A stretch of 64,000 bases of DNA from Karalla daura (Eukaryota; Chordata; Actinopteri; Chaetodontiformes; Leiognathidae): assembly GCA_029224185.1 (NCBI GenBank), contig CM055200.1, positions 6,632,433 through 6,696,432 of the forward strand, given 5' to 3'. Position numbers and translations under genes: made by a program. Below the pieces are notes generated by a model, which did not search any database, had not been told where the DNA came from, and saw nothing but the letters and a program-made list of their open reading frames with translations. Positions 37,178 through 48,887 of the stretch are shown here, piece after piece (the first letter of the stretch is position 1; each line of letters starts with the position of its first letter).

Positions 37178-37664
37178 ATCAGTCATAAATGCCTCACTGC
37201 AGTGAGTGACAGAGGAGGCACACACAAGAAAACACAGGACACAGGTTGTTGTTTTCTCCTTCCTTCCTGTCAGTTAAGCTTCACTTTAAGGACTAAAACA
37301 TTTTAATAAACGCGAGTCCCACTCTCCTGGTGGCTCCGGCGACTCTAGGATGAGATGATTCAAACTAATGTCCATCTGTGTGTTAGGTGTCATGGAGGTG
37401 TTTAGCCTAGCCTAACCTAGCTTATCCTTGCCTGGTTTAACACAGACAAGGAGCAGTTGGGAGAGTTTGCTGCCCCATTTGTATTTATCTAATCACAGAT
37501 ACGTGGGATTGGCTATCTGTTTCAGAACAAGATGTGTGTCTGGATTAGACATGAAATACACAAGTTATCAAGTAATACAGTGATACATGCAAGAAATTAC
37601 ACATCATATTGCTGTTGTCCTATGTGCTTTGTACATTAGAAGTGTTGTTGGATCTGGTGGTGGC
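37177..37664. other. Intergenic, nothing recognised
   Basis: Unique DNA with short CCTAGCCTAACCTAGC-type reiteration near 37406-37422. Confidence 0.35.
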
Positions 37665-37800
37665 TGTCCCCAGTGCAAACACACCGTTCACTGACACCAA
37701 TGGGCAATTTAGAGGCTCCAGTCGGCCACACAGAAAGGCCCTCAGTCAGACTGGGATATGAACCAGAGACCTTTTTCTGTGGCAACAGCGATATACACCA
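37665..37800 (-). repeat. Dispersed SINE-like repeat, copy 9
   Basis: Reverse strand: CACCGTTCACTGACACCAATGG, GCAATTTAGAGGCTCCAGTCGG, then head-like GGATATGAACCAGAGACC. The central TGGAC/GAGAAAACC part is deleted. Confidence 0.8.
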
Positions 37801-38671
37801 AGTCAGCGTGTCATCCTAGCAGATCAACAGGATTTGTGATAGCTGAATTTATTGGCTAGTATGTTAGATGTACAGTCCTTGGCTGGGTGTTAAGAATGGC
37901 ACCCTGTACATTTATAAATATATAATAATAGATGTCAGGTAATGATGGATTTCCTGTAACTAGGGCACACTGGAAAGAATTTAGTGAAACACATTCTTTA
38001 AACAGTCTTTTCATTTGTAAGATACAACACGCAGCACCAACTTCGCTTTAGGAAAGCGTTCCTTTGATCTCAGAGCTCCCTCTTTCCTGCCATGCTTGAA
38101 CCCAAACGCTCCAAGACGGATCGCAGAGCAGCACAAATGTGAACCAGATTCCCTGTGTTACCGAGTGGGAACGCTAAGGGGGATTATGGCACATGGTCTT
38201 TCTTCCTGATAGCCTTGTTAGCATGCATGCATGTTAATGAATGGGTTTAGGAGGCACAGATGATTAGGCAAAGACAAGCTGGCTGAGTGTTGACACCGCA
38301 ATGGATCTGTGTGCTGAGAGGAGACTTAGAGATTGGAAGGAGTGAACGAGATGCCTATGGGCTCAGTAGTTTCAATCACACCTGCTGCTATCATTAAATA
38401 TCCAGTAATGAAGACCCAGCCTGGGTGCAGGTTCTAAAATTGGGGGAAACAAAGAAATAATTGGATTTCAGGATTGTCGAGTGTTCCTAAATGCGGCTTT
38501 GCCTTTTTTTTCATATTGACTGTGACTTTTCTTTATTACAAGCACATTATAATTTCTGTTTTGGAATTGATTTATCAGTGTATAGTAGTCACACTCAACT
38601 ATCTTTAACACTGGCATATGTAACTAGTGTTGTGAGTTTGGAGTGACAGTCAGAAGGAACAGGTTGGTTGT
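37801..38671. other. Intergenic, no gene
   Basis: Unique DNA. 38080-38400 keeps a few CpGs and a TAGCATGCATGCATGTTAATG word, but nothing decisive. Confidence 0.35.
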
Positions 38672-38711
38672 AAGGTAACTTGTTTATTACAAGTTACCTT
38701 GGCAAGGTAAC
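38672..38711. repeat. Perfect 12-base inverted repeat with third half-site
   Basis: AAGGTAACTTGT (38672-38683) and its exact reverse complement (38689-38700) are separated by TTATT. A third AAGGTAAC lies at 38704-38711. It abuts the head of dispersed-repeat copy 10. It could be a transposon terminal structure or a regulatory palindrome. Confidence 0.85.
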
Positions 38712-38975
38712 AGTGACTGGAACTGTTGACTCAAAGCGAGAAGGTCTTTGGTTGAAATCCTGGTCAGACTGAGGGCCGTCCTGTCTTTAGTTGCATGTTC
38801 TCAAATTTCCTCCAAAAGCATGCATGTTTAGGTCGATTGGAGACTCCAAATTGCCCCTAAATAGGTCGCTAGGAGGCCGAATTGTGTGTGCTTTGAAATT
38901 GACTGTCCAATATACCCTGCCTTCATCCTATGTGACCCTTGTGACACCATTAAGGCACAAAGGAGGAAAGATAAC
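38712..38975 (+). repeat. Dispersed SINE-like repeat, copy 10
   Basis: Retains a head with a B-box-like word (AGAAGGTCTTTGGTTGAAATCC), then AAGCATGCATGTTTAGGTCG, GAGACTCCAAATTGCCCCTAA and the CCTGCCTTCATCCTATGTG part. Nearly full length. Confidence 0.88.
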
Positions 38976-39057
38976 AGGGTGTATCACATTTGCCCTGAGT
39001 TTCTATTTTCTCGTTCCTATGGATGCTCATATGTGTTAGTATGTGATACATTTACAA

Positions 39058-39151
39058 ACACACACACACACACACACACACACGTCGCTCAGATTGATTG
39101 ATGTCATGGCTTTACTGGTCTTCATACCCGATATTAACAGCAACAGGGACA

Positions 39152-39207
<56 letters not shown>

Positions 39208-39223
39208 CCCCTCTCTCTCTCTT
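39058..39223. repeat. (AC)n and (CT)n microsatellites
   Basis: A short AC tract (39058-39082) and a CT tract with a few C interruptions (39154-39223). Confidence 0.95.
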
Positions 39224-39229
39224 CTGAAC

Positions 39230-39560
39230 CTGAGTCAGTGCCAGTGTCAGGAGAGCAGTGTAAACATCCAGGTCTCAGCTCAGGGCCCGTCCAGACCGCA
39301 CACGGCCCCCAGCCTCAGCCTCAGCCAGCACATTCCCCCGGCTGCGCTCAAAGGCCACAACAATCACGTCTTTGTCAGCGAGTGATTGATGACACACAGG
39401 AATTTCATTCATGGCCGCCCCGTGTTTTCGGGTTACCGTGACGACCAGGTGAAAATAGAGCACATTGGGGGTATTGAGTTTCCCAACCTTGATCACAAGG
39501 GAAAAGGCAGGAGGGGAAAAAAAAGGAGAAGCAACAACGGAGAGGTCAGTGTAGAAGTTA
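39230..39560. promoter_or_regulatory. GC-richer candidate element
   Basis: A unique, CpG-retaining segment with a PBX/HOX word TGATTGAT at 39383-39390 running into GACA. It is flanked by simple repeats, which makes its unique composition stand out. There is no splice-supported frame. Confidence 0.3.
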
Positions 39561-39921
39561 AACAAACAGCCATAGTTGTTATCTTAGAAGATAAGTGATG
39601 GGAATTATCTTGTTGAATGTTCACAGGTCCAGTCGATGCAGTGCGCACTGTGACGTTCCACACAGGTGACGCCTAATGGAATATTTCCACCTCAGGTTTC
39701 CTTCTACTTCTTTTTTTTTTTTTTTACAACAGAGGCCATAAAGCTTTTTGAGATCATTAAAATTTTAACAAATTGGCCATTGGATCATTTTTACACAGTT
39801 TGCATCACTTTTACACAAAGAAAGCACACAAATGTGGCCATAGACTCAAGCATGGGAAAAGCCAGGCACACATCACTTATCCACATAAATAAGGGCTCTC
39901 ACTTTCCACACCACATGTGCA

Positions 39922-39924
<3 letters not shown>
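39561..39924. other. Intergenic with long T run
   Basis: A T run at about 39711-39725 in otherwise unique AT-rich DNA. Confidence 0.4.

Positions 39925-39976
<52 letters not shown>
39925..39976. repeat. (AC)n microsatellite
   Basis: A perfect AC run. Confidence 0.97.
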
Positions 39977-39978
<2 letters not shown>

Positions 39979-41536
39979 TGCATCATGCACACTCATGCAC
40001 ATACATTCACATTACGCACACTCATTTAATGGAAATAGCTAGTTGGTAAAGTGCACCATTAAGAGAGACGAGAGACTGAGCATAACAAAGCTCTGATGCA
40101 ATATTCATGCCTTCTCATTCTGGGCTAATGCTGTTTCCCTCCATTTCAAAGCAATGGATTTGCACATAACATGTCTCTATAAAGAGTCTTAAAGGGTATG
40201 TGGAGATTTTCTTAGAGCACTCTATCACCTTATTCCACAGAGGGTAATTAGGAATTTGTTTGTTCACATACTCATCTGAAAGACATGGACACATTAAAGT
40301 GGAGAGGTCAGAGCCACAGAGAGCGAGATAAGAGATCAGCTGCCTTCCCCAAGGGTGTTTCACCAGAGATGGACATGCTAAGAATCAAACTTAAAAATTA
40401 ATCTTTAGTGCTTGCTGGTAGGAATGGATATACTCAAGTTAAGCGGTCAGAGCTACTCTCTGTAATGACCAAATTAGAAAGCGATGAAGTAAACTGACTG
40501 TGGACAGCGAGAAGCCACCTAATAGCCATTTGTGTCTTTCATTAAAAAGCTCTTTATCAGGACGCTCAAACTCTTTGAATGAAACTTTCTCACTAAATAA
40601 ATGCAAACTTGCAAAAAACAATCTTGGCAAATAAAACTCACTGTCATTCAGAGTCAGAATTGATTTTATTTCTAAGTAGGTGAACACATTACATGTACAA
40701 TTACCAGGAATTTGTTTTGGTTTTAGGTGAATGGCATAAATTTACTGTACAGGAAAACAATTCTGGAAAACAATCCAGGTCGCTGCAAAAAAAAGAAGAA
40801 AAAACCTCAAATGCTCCATTTATGGCTGTATGACTTTTAGGCGTCCAAGAACAAGTTAAATAAACATACCGAAAATCATCATCTTCATATTGTACAGTCA
40901 GTTCCAATGACAATGAAGTGATGCACGTATGGCAAATTCATAAATTGAAGACATGCAGGAAGTTTTTCCCCTTTTTATAGTAGAACAGAAAAGGAAATCA
41001 CACAAAGTGATAATGAGTAAAGGGGAAAGTATTTGCTGTTGCACCTAATCAAAATAAAGAGTTGCTGGCTGTGACCCATGAAGACAAAGAAAAATGCTAG
41101 TAACCTGGCAAACTGTCGCGACCTCACTGAGACAAAGGCCTTTTAGTGACATAGATTTGCGGCTAATAAAGCACTCTGGCATATTTTAGCCTTCATCTGC
41201 CATTCAATAAATTAATATATTAAAAAAGGTTGGATATCCTCATCTGAGCTCCCATCCAGACATGAATTATTCACCTCAGCAAGGCTACTCCATTATGTGG
41301 CTACATTAGGCCCTCGTCTCTCTCTCATACATACACAACCACATACAGTGCGTGCGCACACACATCCGCATGCATCACTGACATCTGTGTGCATATAATA
41401 AAGTTTATTCATATTTATATAGCACATAAATACAAATATGCCATATAAATACAGTAAGCACATGTATGCACATCAATGCATGCAAGTGATTCAGGCGTTC
41501 AATAAAAACCTTACTCTGAGTATGGAGATATTACAG

Positions 41537-41537
<1 letters not shown>
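39977..41537. other. Intergenic, AT-rich, no gene
   Basis: Unique AT-rich DNA without supported features. Confidence 0.35.

Positions 41538-41583
<46 letters not shown>
41538..41583. repeat. (CA)n microsatellite
   Basis: A perfect CA run. Confidence 0.97.
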
Positions 41584-41587
<4 letters not shown>

Positions 41588-42035
41588 CTGAACAGCGTCC
41601 TCTTTATCTCAGGACATGTAATCAGTGCCATGTTGGTATCATCTCTCCTCCCAGCCATGTACACACTGTAACCTATCATTCAAGAAGCCCAAAGTGTCAT
41701 TATCGACTTCTCTCTCTCTGTTTTAAACGCTGCTCCTTTATTTGGAGGGAGTTCTTATCAGTTGTTTGTTTTGCACACAGACCACAAGCGGAAGAGAGTG
41801 AGGGAGATGTGAGGAAGCGACCTCTGGCAGCACAGACTGATGATGACAGTTTAACGGCCCCTGATTGGAATACAACCATCAATTATGGCACACTGCACAT
41901 AAAAATAAGGCAGTATCAAACTCGCCTGGTATCTGATCACACAGCAAGCATGTTACACTGGAAAAGAGCTGAATGTCAATGCTCATGTGTAATTTCGCCA
42001 TTCATTGAAAGTTTTCTGTGATCTTGTCTCAGCTG
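41584..42035. other. Intergenic, nothing recognised
   Basis: Unique DNA; no exon support. Confidence 0.35.
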
Positions 42036-42225
42036 GAACGCATCCATACATTTTCTCACACACTTTGCACCCAGCTGTGTTAGGACGATCTGTAGGTATC
42101 CCCATTGCATATAATGCAAAAGAGGGCATACACAAGTTGAACTCACTCTTAGGGGCAATTTAGACTCTCCATCTGACCTAGACATGCATGGTTTTGGACT
42201 GCTGAAGGAAACCAAAGTACCTGTT
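42036..42225 (-). repeat. Dispersed SINE-like repeat, copy 11
   Basis: Reverse strand: CATCCATACATTTTC tail, CTTAGGGGCAATTTAGACTC, GACATGCATGGTTTTGGACTGC and GAAGGAAACCAAAGTACCTG. The tail and body are present and the head is absent. Confidence 0.9.
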
Positions 42226-42261
42226 TTCATTTAATTCAACAATCTCACTCCCAGGACGAAT

Positions 42262-42488
42262 AAAACACAAATATATCCATGACCAATCAAGCTGACACAG
42301 AGGTCTATGTAGGGGTAATTCAGAGTTTCAAATTGGCCTAAACGTGTGTTTTGGACTGCTGGAGAAAACCAGAGTACATGGCGAAAACTGAAGCACACAT
42401 GGGGAAAACGTCCAAATAGAAATACTCAGTCCAGCCATTAGTTGAACCCAGGACCTTCTTGCTGTGAGGTGATGGCGCTAACCACTCA
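42262..42488 (-). repeat. Dispersed SINE-like repeat, copy 12, with head
   Basis: Reverse strand: GGGGTAATTCAGAGTTTCAA, GTGTTTTGGACTGCTGGAG, then a preserved head whose forward reading is TGGTTAGCGCCATCACC (A-box-like) and GGTCCTGGGTTCAAC (B-box-like). This supports a tRNA-derived SINE origin. It follows copy 11 in the same orientation. Confidence 0.9.
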
Positions 42489-43185
42489 CAACCATGTGTA
42501 AAAAGCATATCTATGTTTGTGATGAATTGAACTGACATAAAGTTATAGTTAAAGGTGGCTTCATTTGTCAGTGCAGATCTTGATTGGCACATATTCCTCT
42601 TACTGAGGTCAGTGAGTGTTATTCACTGATCCATCGTGTCATCTTTAGATTTACCATAATTTCTGTTTAAATGATTGTTCATGTTCCTGATCTGTTTCTA
42701 TTAAACTTTCAGCTGTCCATTTCTGGAGATCTGCACTATATGGAGCACTTAACTGATGCAACAAAATACTAAATGGTTGCACAGGAGAACCATCTGGTTT
42801 TTAAATACAGAGTTGCAGTGTAAGCATTAGGGTATCAGAGTACTTCAAAAACTGAAAAACTGAGGCACTAAGAGGGGAAAAAAACAGCCTTTGGCCTCGT
42901 GCTGCAGTCTAAATATCAGAAAGTATTTTGGGCAAACAGGTTGAATTATCAGAACCTCTCTGTCACTGAGCCATAACATAAAAATGTTTCCAGCCACAGA
43001 GAAGAAGAAAAAAAGTCTCCTTCCATTCTCAAGTAGTACGAAAAACTTTTGAGAATAGCCCTTAAGTCAGTGATTAACTTTCATCCCGTCTGCTGCAGAC
43101 CCAGCATGCCTCTAGTTCCAATAGCACCGGCAGTGTGATACATTACACTGCGTTCTCATTATGGCCACCTAGGGTTTTCCAACAG
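42489..43185. other. Intergenic, nothing recognised
   Basis: Unique AT-rich DNA. Confidence 0.35.
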
Positions 43186-43189
43186 CTTG

Positions 43190-43340
43190 TATGGTCCGCG
43201 GTGCGTCTGCTCCCCCGTCGCGCTCACAGGGTTGTGCACTGCTGCTAGCGAGCACCAGGTGTGAGGAGAAACCGGAGCTGCATCTCCTCCTTCCTGCTCC
43301 GCCGCATGGAGCCAGAATGCCTGGATTTTCCTCAGGTACA
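43190..43340 (+). promoter_or_regulatory. CpG-rich cluster with first-exon-like end
   Basis: About ten CpGs in 120 bases precede an ATG at 43306 in strong context (GCCGCATGG). This opens ten codons (MEPECLDFPQ) that run to CTCAG followed by GTACAA at 43336, a plausible splice donor. No downstream partner exon could be recognised. It may be a short first exon, a non-coding RNA promoter or chance. Confidence 0.22.
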
Positions 43341-43684
43341 AATATGTCAGGAGGTAAAGCGGCCTTATTTACTCGCACCTGTGCAACTGTGAGAACAAAA
43401 TCTGCAAGCGGCTTTAACCTAATTTCTATATAAGTGTAACTATATAAGTGTAAAAATGATGTCGTATATCACCTTTCAAAACTTTTTACCCTTGTATGAC
43501 TGCAGTCTCTCCATCTTCATGCATCAGTGGCTGTCAAATAGCCAAAACATAAGTGAAGTCTAGAACAGTATTGTTTACAATACAGTAAACAGTATTTAGA
43601 ATAATTGTTTTCTAATATAGTTTAAATTTAGATAGATTCAAATACACAGTCCAAAACCCCATATTGAGGTAAAACAGAGACCAT
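43341..43684. other. Intergenic, nothing recognised
   Basis: AT-rich unique DNA. Confidence 0.35.
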
Positions 43685-43718
43685 AAAATGCCCCCAGGTG
43701 TGAATGTGACAGTGAATG

Positions 43719-43781
<63 letters not shown>

Positions 43782-43865
43782 TGCCCTGTGATAGATTGGT
43801 GACTAGGGTGTACTCCCCACCTTCACAGCTGACAGTCTGCAACACTGTAAAAGTACAAAGTGGGT
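43685..43865 (+). repeat. Dispersed SINE-like repeat, copy 13, with internal (TG)n
   Basis: CCCCCAGGTGTGAATGTGAC leads into a TG run at 43722-43779, then TGCCCTGTGATAGATTGGTG and AGGGTGTACTCCCCACC resume the family body. The microsatellite sits exactly at the GTGTG-rich part of the body. Confidence 0.9.
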
Positions 43866-44870
43866 AAAATACGGAACAGATAGAGGGGCTCTTCTATTTC
43901 ATGTGAATCTTGAACTCTTGGTTATTGTCTCATACGATCGACTGTTTCATTTCAATTGTGTTGGCACACAGCAGAGACACAGTCACTAATCGCAAATAGT
44001 GGTCATGAGCATTATATTTACACTGTTGCAAATTATAAGGCAGTTTTGGAGTAATACAAAGTATTCAGAAAAGGTATTCATTTACTAACATTTTGGAATT
44101 GAACTGAATATTTTACAAATTCAGGGCTTGCATTTTATAATCTGTAGTGAAACACATCATAAACTGTCTCAACTGGTTGTTATTAACAGTAATACCACAT
44201 AGTAACAGGCCCATTTACAAATACAGTCAATACTTAGTTACTCACAACAGCTGTCACCAATTAAAGCCGTATATAGTGGAACAAAATAGTTTGTCTAGTG
44301 CTGAGTACCCTTTTGACCCTCTAGTGAGTATTTCTGTGTGTACTGTGTACGTTTTACTTTACTTGCCAATTAAAGCAGATTAAATCAGATGTGAGAAAAC
44401 CCAGGGAGGACACTGTGGGTTTCAGGCGAGAGCGGAGCTGCAGCCTCAATCCACAGCATCACCCCATGAAACATGCATGCAATCAACAAGGTCGTAGCTC
44501 CTCCGACAGTTTCCAGCCAAACTCATCCATCACGGAGAAACTGGATCTGCGGGGGCCTCCATTCTGGCTCAGCACTGACCAACCCACCCGCACAGAACGG
44601 TCCATCAGCAGCATGCGAACACTAACAGGACTGCGGAGCGGCAATACGATACATGATAAGCGCTCTTCTAACAGCTCCTGGACCGGCTCCAACAGTTTTT
44701 CATTGTTTTTGCTCTTTTTCTTTTTTCCCCCTTTTTTATTTTCCTGCCCCGGCTCCAGACCGAAAGGCATTACCTCAGCTCCAATGAGGTGATGACTGAA
44801 ATGTCAGTGGCTATAACATTAACGTGACATGGCGTAAAAATTTCTAAATGAAAACCAAGGAATGGCACTC
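43866..44870. other. Intergenic, no gene
   Basis: AT-rich to mixed unique DNA. Pyrimidine runs at 44695-44745 produce a long but unsupported open frame. Confidence 0.35.
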
Positions 44871-44879
44871 CGCAGGCTG

Positions 44880-45900
44880 CAACGTTTCAACATGAAACCC
44901 GGCTCCCATTAATGTGGTCTGCATTTCGGAACGAAGAGAGCGGCCCGTTTGATGTCCGGCTCGCTCGCTCGTTCGTTTTAAATTGGTGGAAATCAATTTT
45001 GAGCAGTAACGCAGACAAGTTGGTTTAGCCTTTGGATGTTTTTGTGGCCGCCATTTCCCTGCATTTCCATGTGGTCAAAGTCACAGCAAATAGTGTGGTC
45101 ACTGATGATGGAGTTCAAAAAAGTGATTGTGGTTTGTCATCTTCTCCTACACGAATTGAGCGAGGCTTTTAAAATTATACTTAATTCATGTGCCTTTCTT
45201 ATAAAACGCAGTCGCTGTGGGAGAATCTGTATCTGTTTTGCTCCCAACCAAAATCCTCCACTCTTCCAGTTTAATTACATTCTCTTCTGCGATGCTGTGA
45301 ACGTATCAATCTCCCCTTTTCCTCTCCGTCGCTCTCCCTCCGACAGCTTTATTCGCCTTGTCGACGACCACACATAATAAATTTGTGCCATCTACGGTTA
45401 ATGTTTATTCTTTGTAGGAGAGCTCCCTGAGACAAACCAATAAAAAAATAGATTTACTGCTCGCTGAAAGCCACGTGGAGGGTTATCACTAAAATTCCAG
45501 CGCCGCTTCCCCACGCTCGCCTTTTCCACATGCGGTGGAAGCGCGCAAGTTGATGACGCTCACTCAGCTAAAGGTAATACATTTCAATACGCCAGTTAAT
45601 CCTCTTTCACCCGGCATGGGAAATGGCCAACCCCCTTAAATCAGCCACAACACCGGACTCCTGCTGCAGGAAGAGGAGCTGCTGTATCCAATGCCCCTGG
45701 CTGACCCTCTTTAAATAGGATGTCTGGATGTGTTATTGGGGCTATTGTTTCCTATAAACATCTAGCACCGGGGCAATAACAATCGCATCAGGCCAAATGA
45801 AGTTATCTGAGAATGGAATTAAACTCGGTGTGACCCCGCTGTCTGCTCTGCTCACAGGCCTTCCATTAATAATGCCTAATCTAATCAAGGAGCTAAGATG
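44880..45900. promoter_or_regulatory. Extended candidate regulatory block
   Basis: About 1 kb without simple repeats. It has CpG clusters at 44925-44980 (CGCTCGCTCGTTCG) and 45503-45560, plus homeodomain-like TTTAATTACATTC, CCATTAATAATGCC and CCTAATCTAATCAAGG words. The CGCCATTTCCCTGC and GACAATGG-type words of enhancers also recur. Several separate elements may be present. There is no exon with supported splice sites. Confidence 0.38.
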
Positions 45901-46555
45901 GATGGATGGGAGGCCTGTATGCATGTGTGTGTTTCTGCATGAGAGCGCGTGTAGGCGGTTTATTGTTTGCGCTTCGTCTGCCTGCATCTGTGCTTACATG
46001 CGTGTTTGTGTTTCTGTGCACGTGTTCCTTCCATATGTACATCCTGGCGTCTACACAGCTTTTGTATGAAGTTTGTGGGTGTGTGTGTGTGTGTGTGCAT
46101 TTGTCGTGCATACAGTATGTGCACTTGCCTGCATCTACTTTACGAGTGTGTGTGTGTGGAGCAGCACAGGCACAGGGCCAATGCCAGGCTCCATGCCAGA
46201 CCAGTGTTCTTCTATTCAGGACCCATCCAGACCCACGTCTGCTGCACTGGACTAATGAACAAAAACAGAAGACAGAGGAGAAAAAGAGGAGAGAATATGG
46301 ATGTGTGTGTGTGTGTGTGTGCTTGTGTGTCCACGTATATTCCTTGGAAACATCAAGACAAGAAGAACAGCAGCTAAGGCAGAGGAAACATCGGCTGATA
46401 AGGAGGGAAAATGGACAAAGGAGAGTGGACGACAGACAGCGAACAAGAGAAAGAGGACCACCACATGGTTTCATCCTCTGTTATCTCATTCTTGGCAAAG
46501 ACATGCCCTTGTAACTGATAGACAAATAACCCCACTGTGACTGATAAAGACTGGT
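45901..46555. other. TG-rich intergenic DNA
   Basis: Scattered TG/GCATG reiteration with two TG tracts (about 46078-46097 and 46301-46321). Long open frames on both strands (about 200 codons) are produced by these repeats. Confidence 0.5.
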
Positions 46556-46556
46556 T

Positions 46557-46770
46557 ACAGATGGAGGGAGAGGAGGAGGAGGAGGGAGGGCAAAGAAAGG
46601 GGGACAGAGGAGGAAATGAGGAAGGGAGGCAGAAAGAAAGCCGTGTAGGAGCAAGGAGAGAAGAAAGACAGCAGATGAAGGGAGGAGACGAGGGAGTGGG
46701 GGTGGAGAGATCCTGAGAGTGTGGATGGCAGGAAGGAAAAGGGGTGGATGGAGAGGATGGAGGGGAAGAT
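46557..46770. repeat. Purine-rich tract
   Basis: Over about 200 bases the + strand is almost all A and G (GGAGGAGGAGGAGGGAGGG and similar). The opposite-strand open frames are Ser/Leu/Pro artefacts. Confidence 0.85.
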
Positions 46771-47661
46771 GGAAGGAATGACTGTACACACGGGCAAAAC
46801 TGCGCAAGACGACATTATTCATTCATCACTCATGACTGCGAGGGATAATTGTTTTTGATTAGGAATCCAAGAGATGCAAATGTTCAGAAGATGCAACATG
46901 GAAACTGAAACAAGAGCAGCTTTGGAGAGCGCATTCCTCCCTCCAACCCCTTTAGCACAAAATGAAATGTGGAGTAATGTAATTTCTTTTTCAAATACAT
47001 ATTCCTGGCTCACGCTTAATGCTTTCATAACATTCTGTTCAGTTAAAAAATTCACAAAAATCTGAAACTTTGCCCAATTTTTCAATGTTAACATAACAGG
47101 AAAAAAGAAATCCTCGATCCACCCCAAGATTTGGATTCACTCTAGAATTTAGTCATGCCCTGTGCTCCACGAATCCACCAGATTCTGTGGAAATCGATGA
47201 GTAGCTTTTGTATAATCACGATATCTTAAAACAACAAATAGAGACAGACAAATGGACATGGACAAACATAACTTGTTTCCATGGAGATTATTAAAAGAAC
47301 ATTTATCTCTCTAAACACTCCAAAGTATGTTGATATTGTTCACATTTAAAAAGGTCTGAGGACATCCTCCGATTTCCTGGTTAAATTATGCTCTAATATA
47401 AAATGCTGCATCTTGCTTTTAGACTGTATTTATTCAAGTTCTTGTTGCATAAAGTAAAGGGACAGGGACAGCAAACTTGAGTTTGCATCTGTGTAGTTTG
47501 GTCCAAACTGCACAGATACAAACTAAACACACAATCTGAAGTCGAGTCAGACCGTCAGAGGGCAAATCACAGAATCCCTGAAGCCGTAGTGAAGTGTAGT
47601 GCTGAAGTGGTTGCTTGTTTCTTATTTCAAAGCTTTTGTAGGAGAAAATGTGGTGAAATCA
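46771..47661. other. Intergenic, nothing recognised
   Basis: Unique AT-rich DNA. Confidence 0.35.
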
Positions 47662-47845
47662 ATCCATCCATCTATCCATTATCTTACCCACATTCACTCA
47701 CAATTTTTTGGACTGTGGGAGGAAAATGGAGTACCTAGAGAAAACCCACACAGACACAAGGAGAACATATAACCCCCACACAGAAAGGCGCAGGAAACTT
47801 TTTGCTAACAGTCAACTGTGGTATTCACCGTCTACCATGCTGATC
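47662..47845 (-). repeat. Dispersed SINE-like repeat, copy 14
   Basis: Reverse strand: CCATCCATCTATCCATTATC tail, TTTTTTGGACTGTGGGAGG, GAGTACCTAGAGAAAACCC and CACACAGAAAGGCGC. The central body is deleted, as in copy 6. Confidence 0.9.
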
Positions 47846-48887
47846 CACAGTCGAACAACTCAAACTGATGTCGGCCAGGATGCAAATCACAGAATCCTGT
47901 CAGGGGCATAGATAGATTGAAGTCTTGACTACAGAGTATCTCCTGGCTTCTACATTGTTATAGAAGAAAATGTAGAACATTTTTATGTCTCACTCAATAC
48001 ATTAAGTGGCAGCAATGAAAATTGAAAACTACTGAAACTCATAAAACTCTGTAAACCTGAGATGCTCAACTGTCTGAAGAGAGTAGTTTGTGGGAAAACA
48101 GTGCAGAAAACCTCTCCAGCCAATGCTCAAGTCCACAATAGAGTTACAACACTCATAATATCCCTTAAAGAGAGAACAGGTTTTGAGCTTGGACAGACTG
48201 ACCCTCTTGTTTTTGATATTGTAATTGAAACATCAAGGCAGATGAGTGACGAACAGACAAAGAAATAATAAAGATAAAAACAATGATTATGTCAGTAAAG
48301 ACATAAAAATGTAAAGGAACAACAAAATAACCAAGGGAAGGAGAAAAAAGAAGAGAGAAGAAAGAAAGAAATTCAAGAAAAAAGTCTCTTGGAAAATTGA
48401 TGCTACAATAATAATCTGCTTCCTGCGCTATTGATGGAGAGCTAGATGACGTTTCTCAACATCTGAGAGATCCAGACATGGGAATTTCGTAAATGAGAGC
48501 CAGATCTGCTTCAAATAGTATTTGCAAACAGTATTGATGGTTTGTTTTAACTCACTGCGAATGCCAGATGGTGAAATTTACCACATAAGACAATGAGAGT
48601 ATCAGAACGTTTCACCATCAAAAAGAAAGATCTGATTCCCCGCATGAGGCACTTTCTGCAACACTGAGCAGGTTAAAAGAAAAGTCAGCTCACTGCATAG
48701 AGACATGGATCTGTAGTCTCAGATCTCCAGAGGTTTCACGGGTGTGCAGTTTAGAAACTAGCGTGTAAGCTGCATTTGTACTGATGCACGTATAGCATCG
48801 CTCCACAGTGTCCCTGATGTTTCCACATACAAAAATCTATGTGGCAGGCTGAGTGACACTATGTGTTTGTGAATAGCTTTGGCTATT
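47846..48887. other. Intergenic, nothing recognised
   Basis: Unique DNA; a purine-rich stretch at 48330-48385. Confidence 0.35.

Noticed and set aside
45893..46514. Open frames of about 200 codons on both strands
   Set aside because: They run through TG/GCATG reiteration, giving Cys/Val and His/Thr runs. No domain or splice logic.
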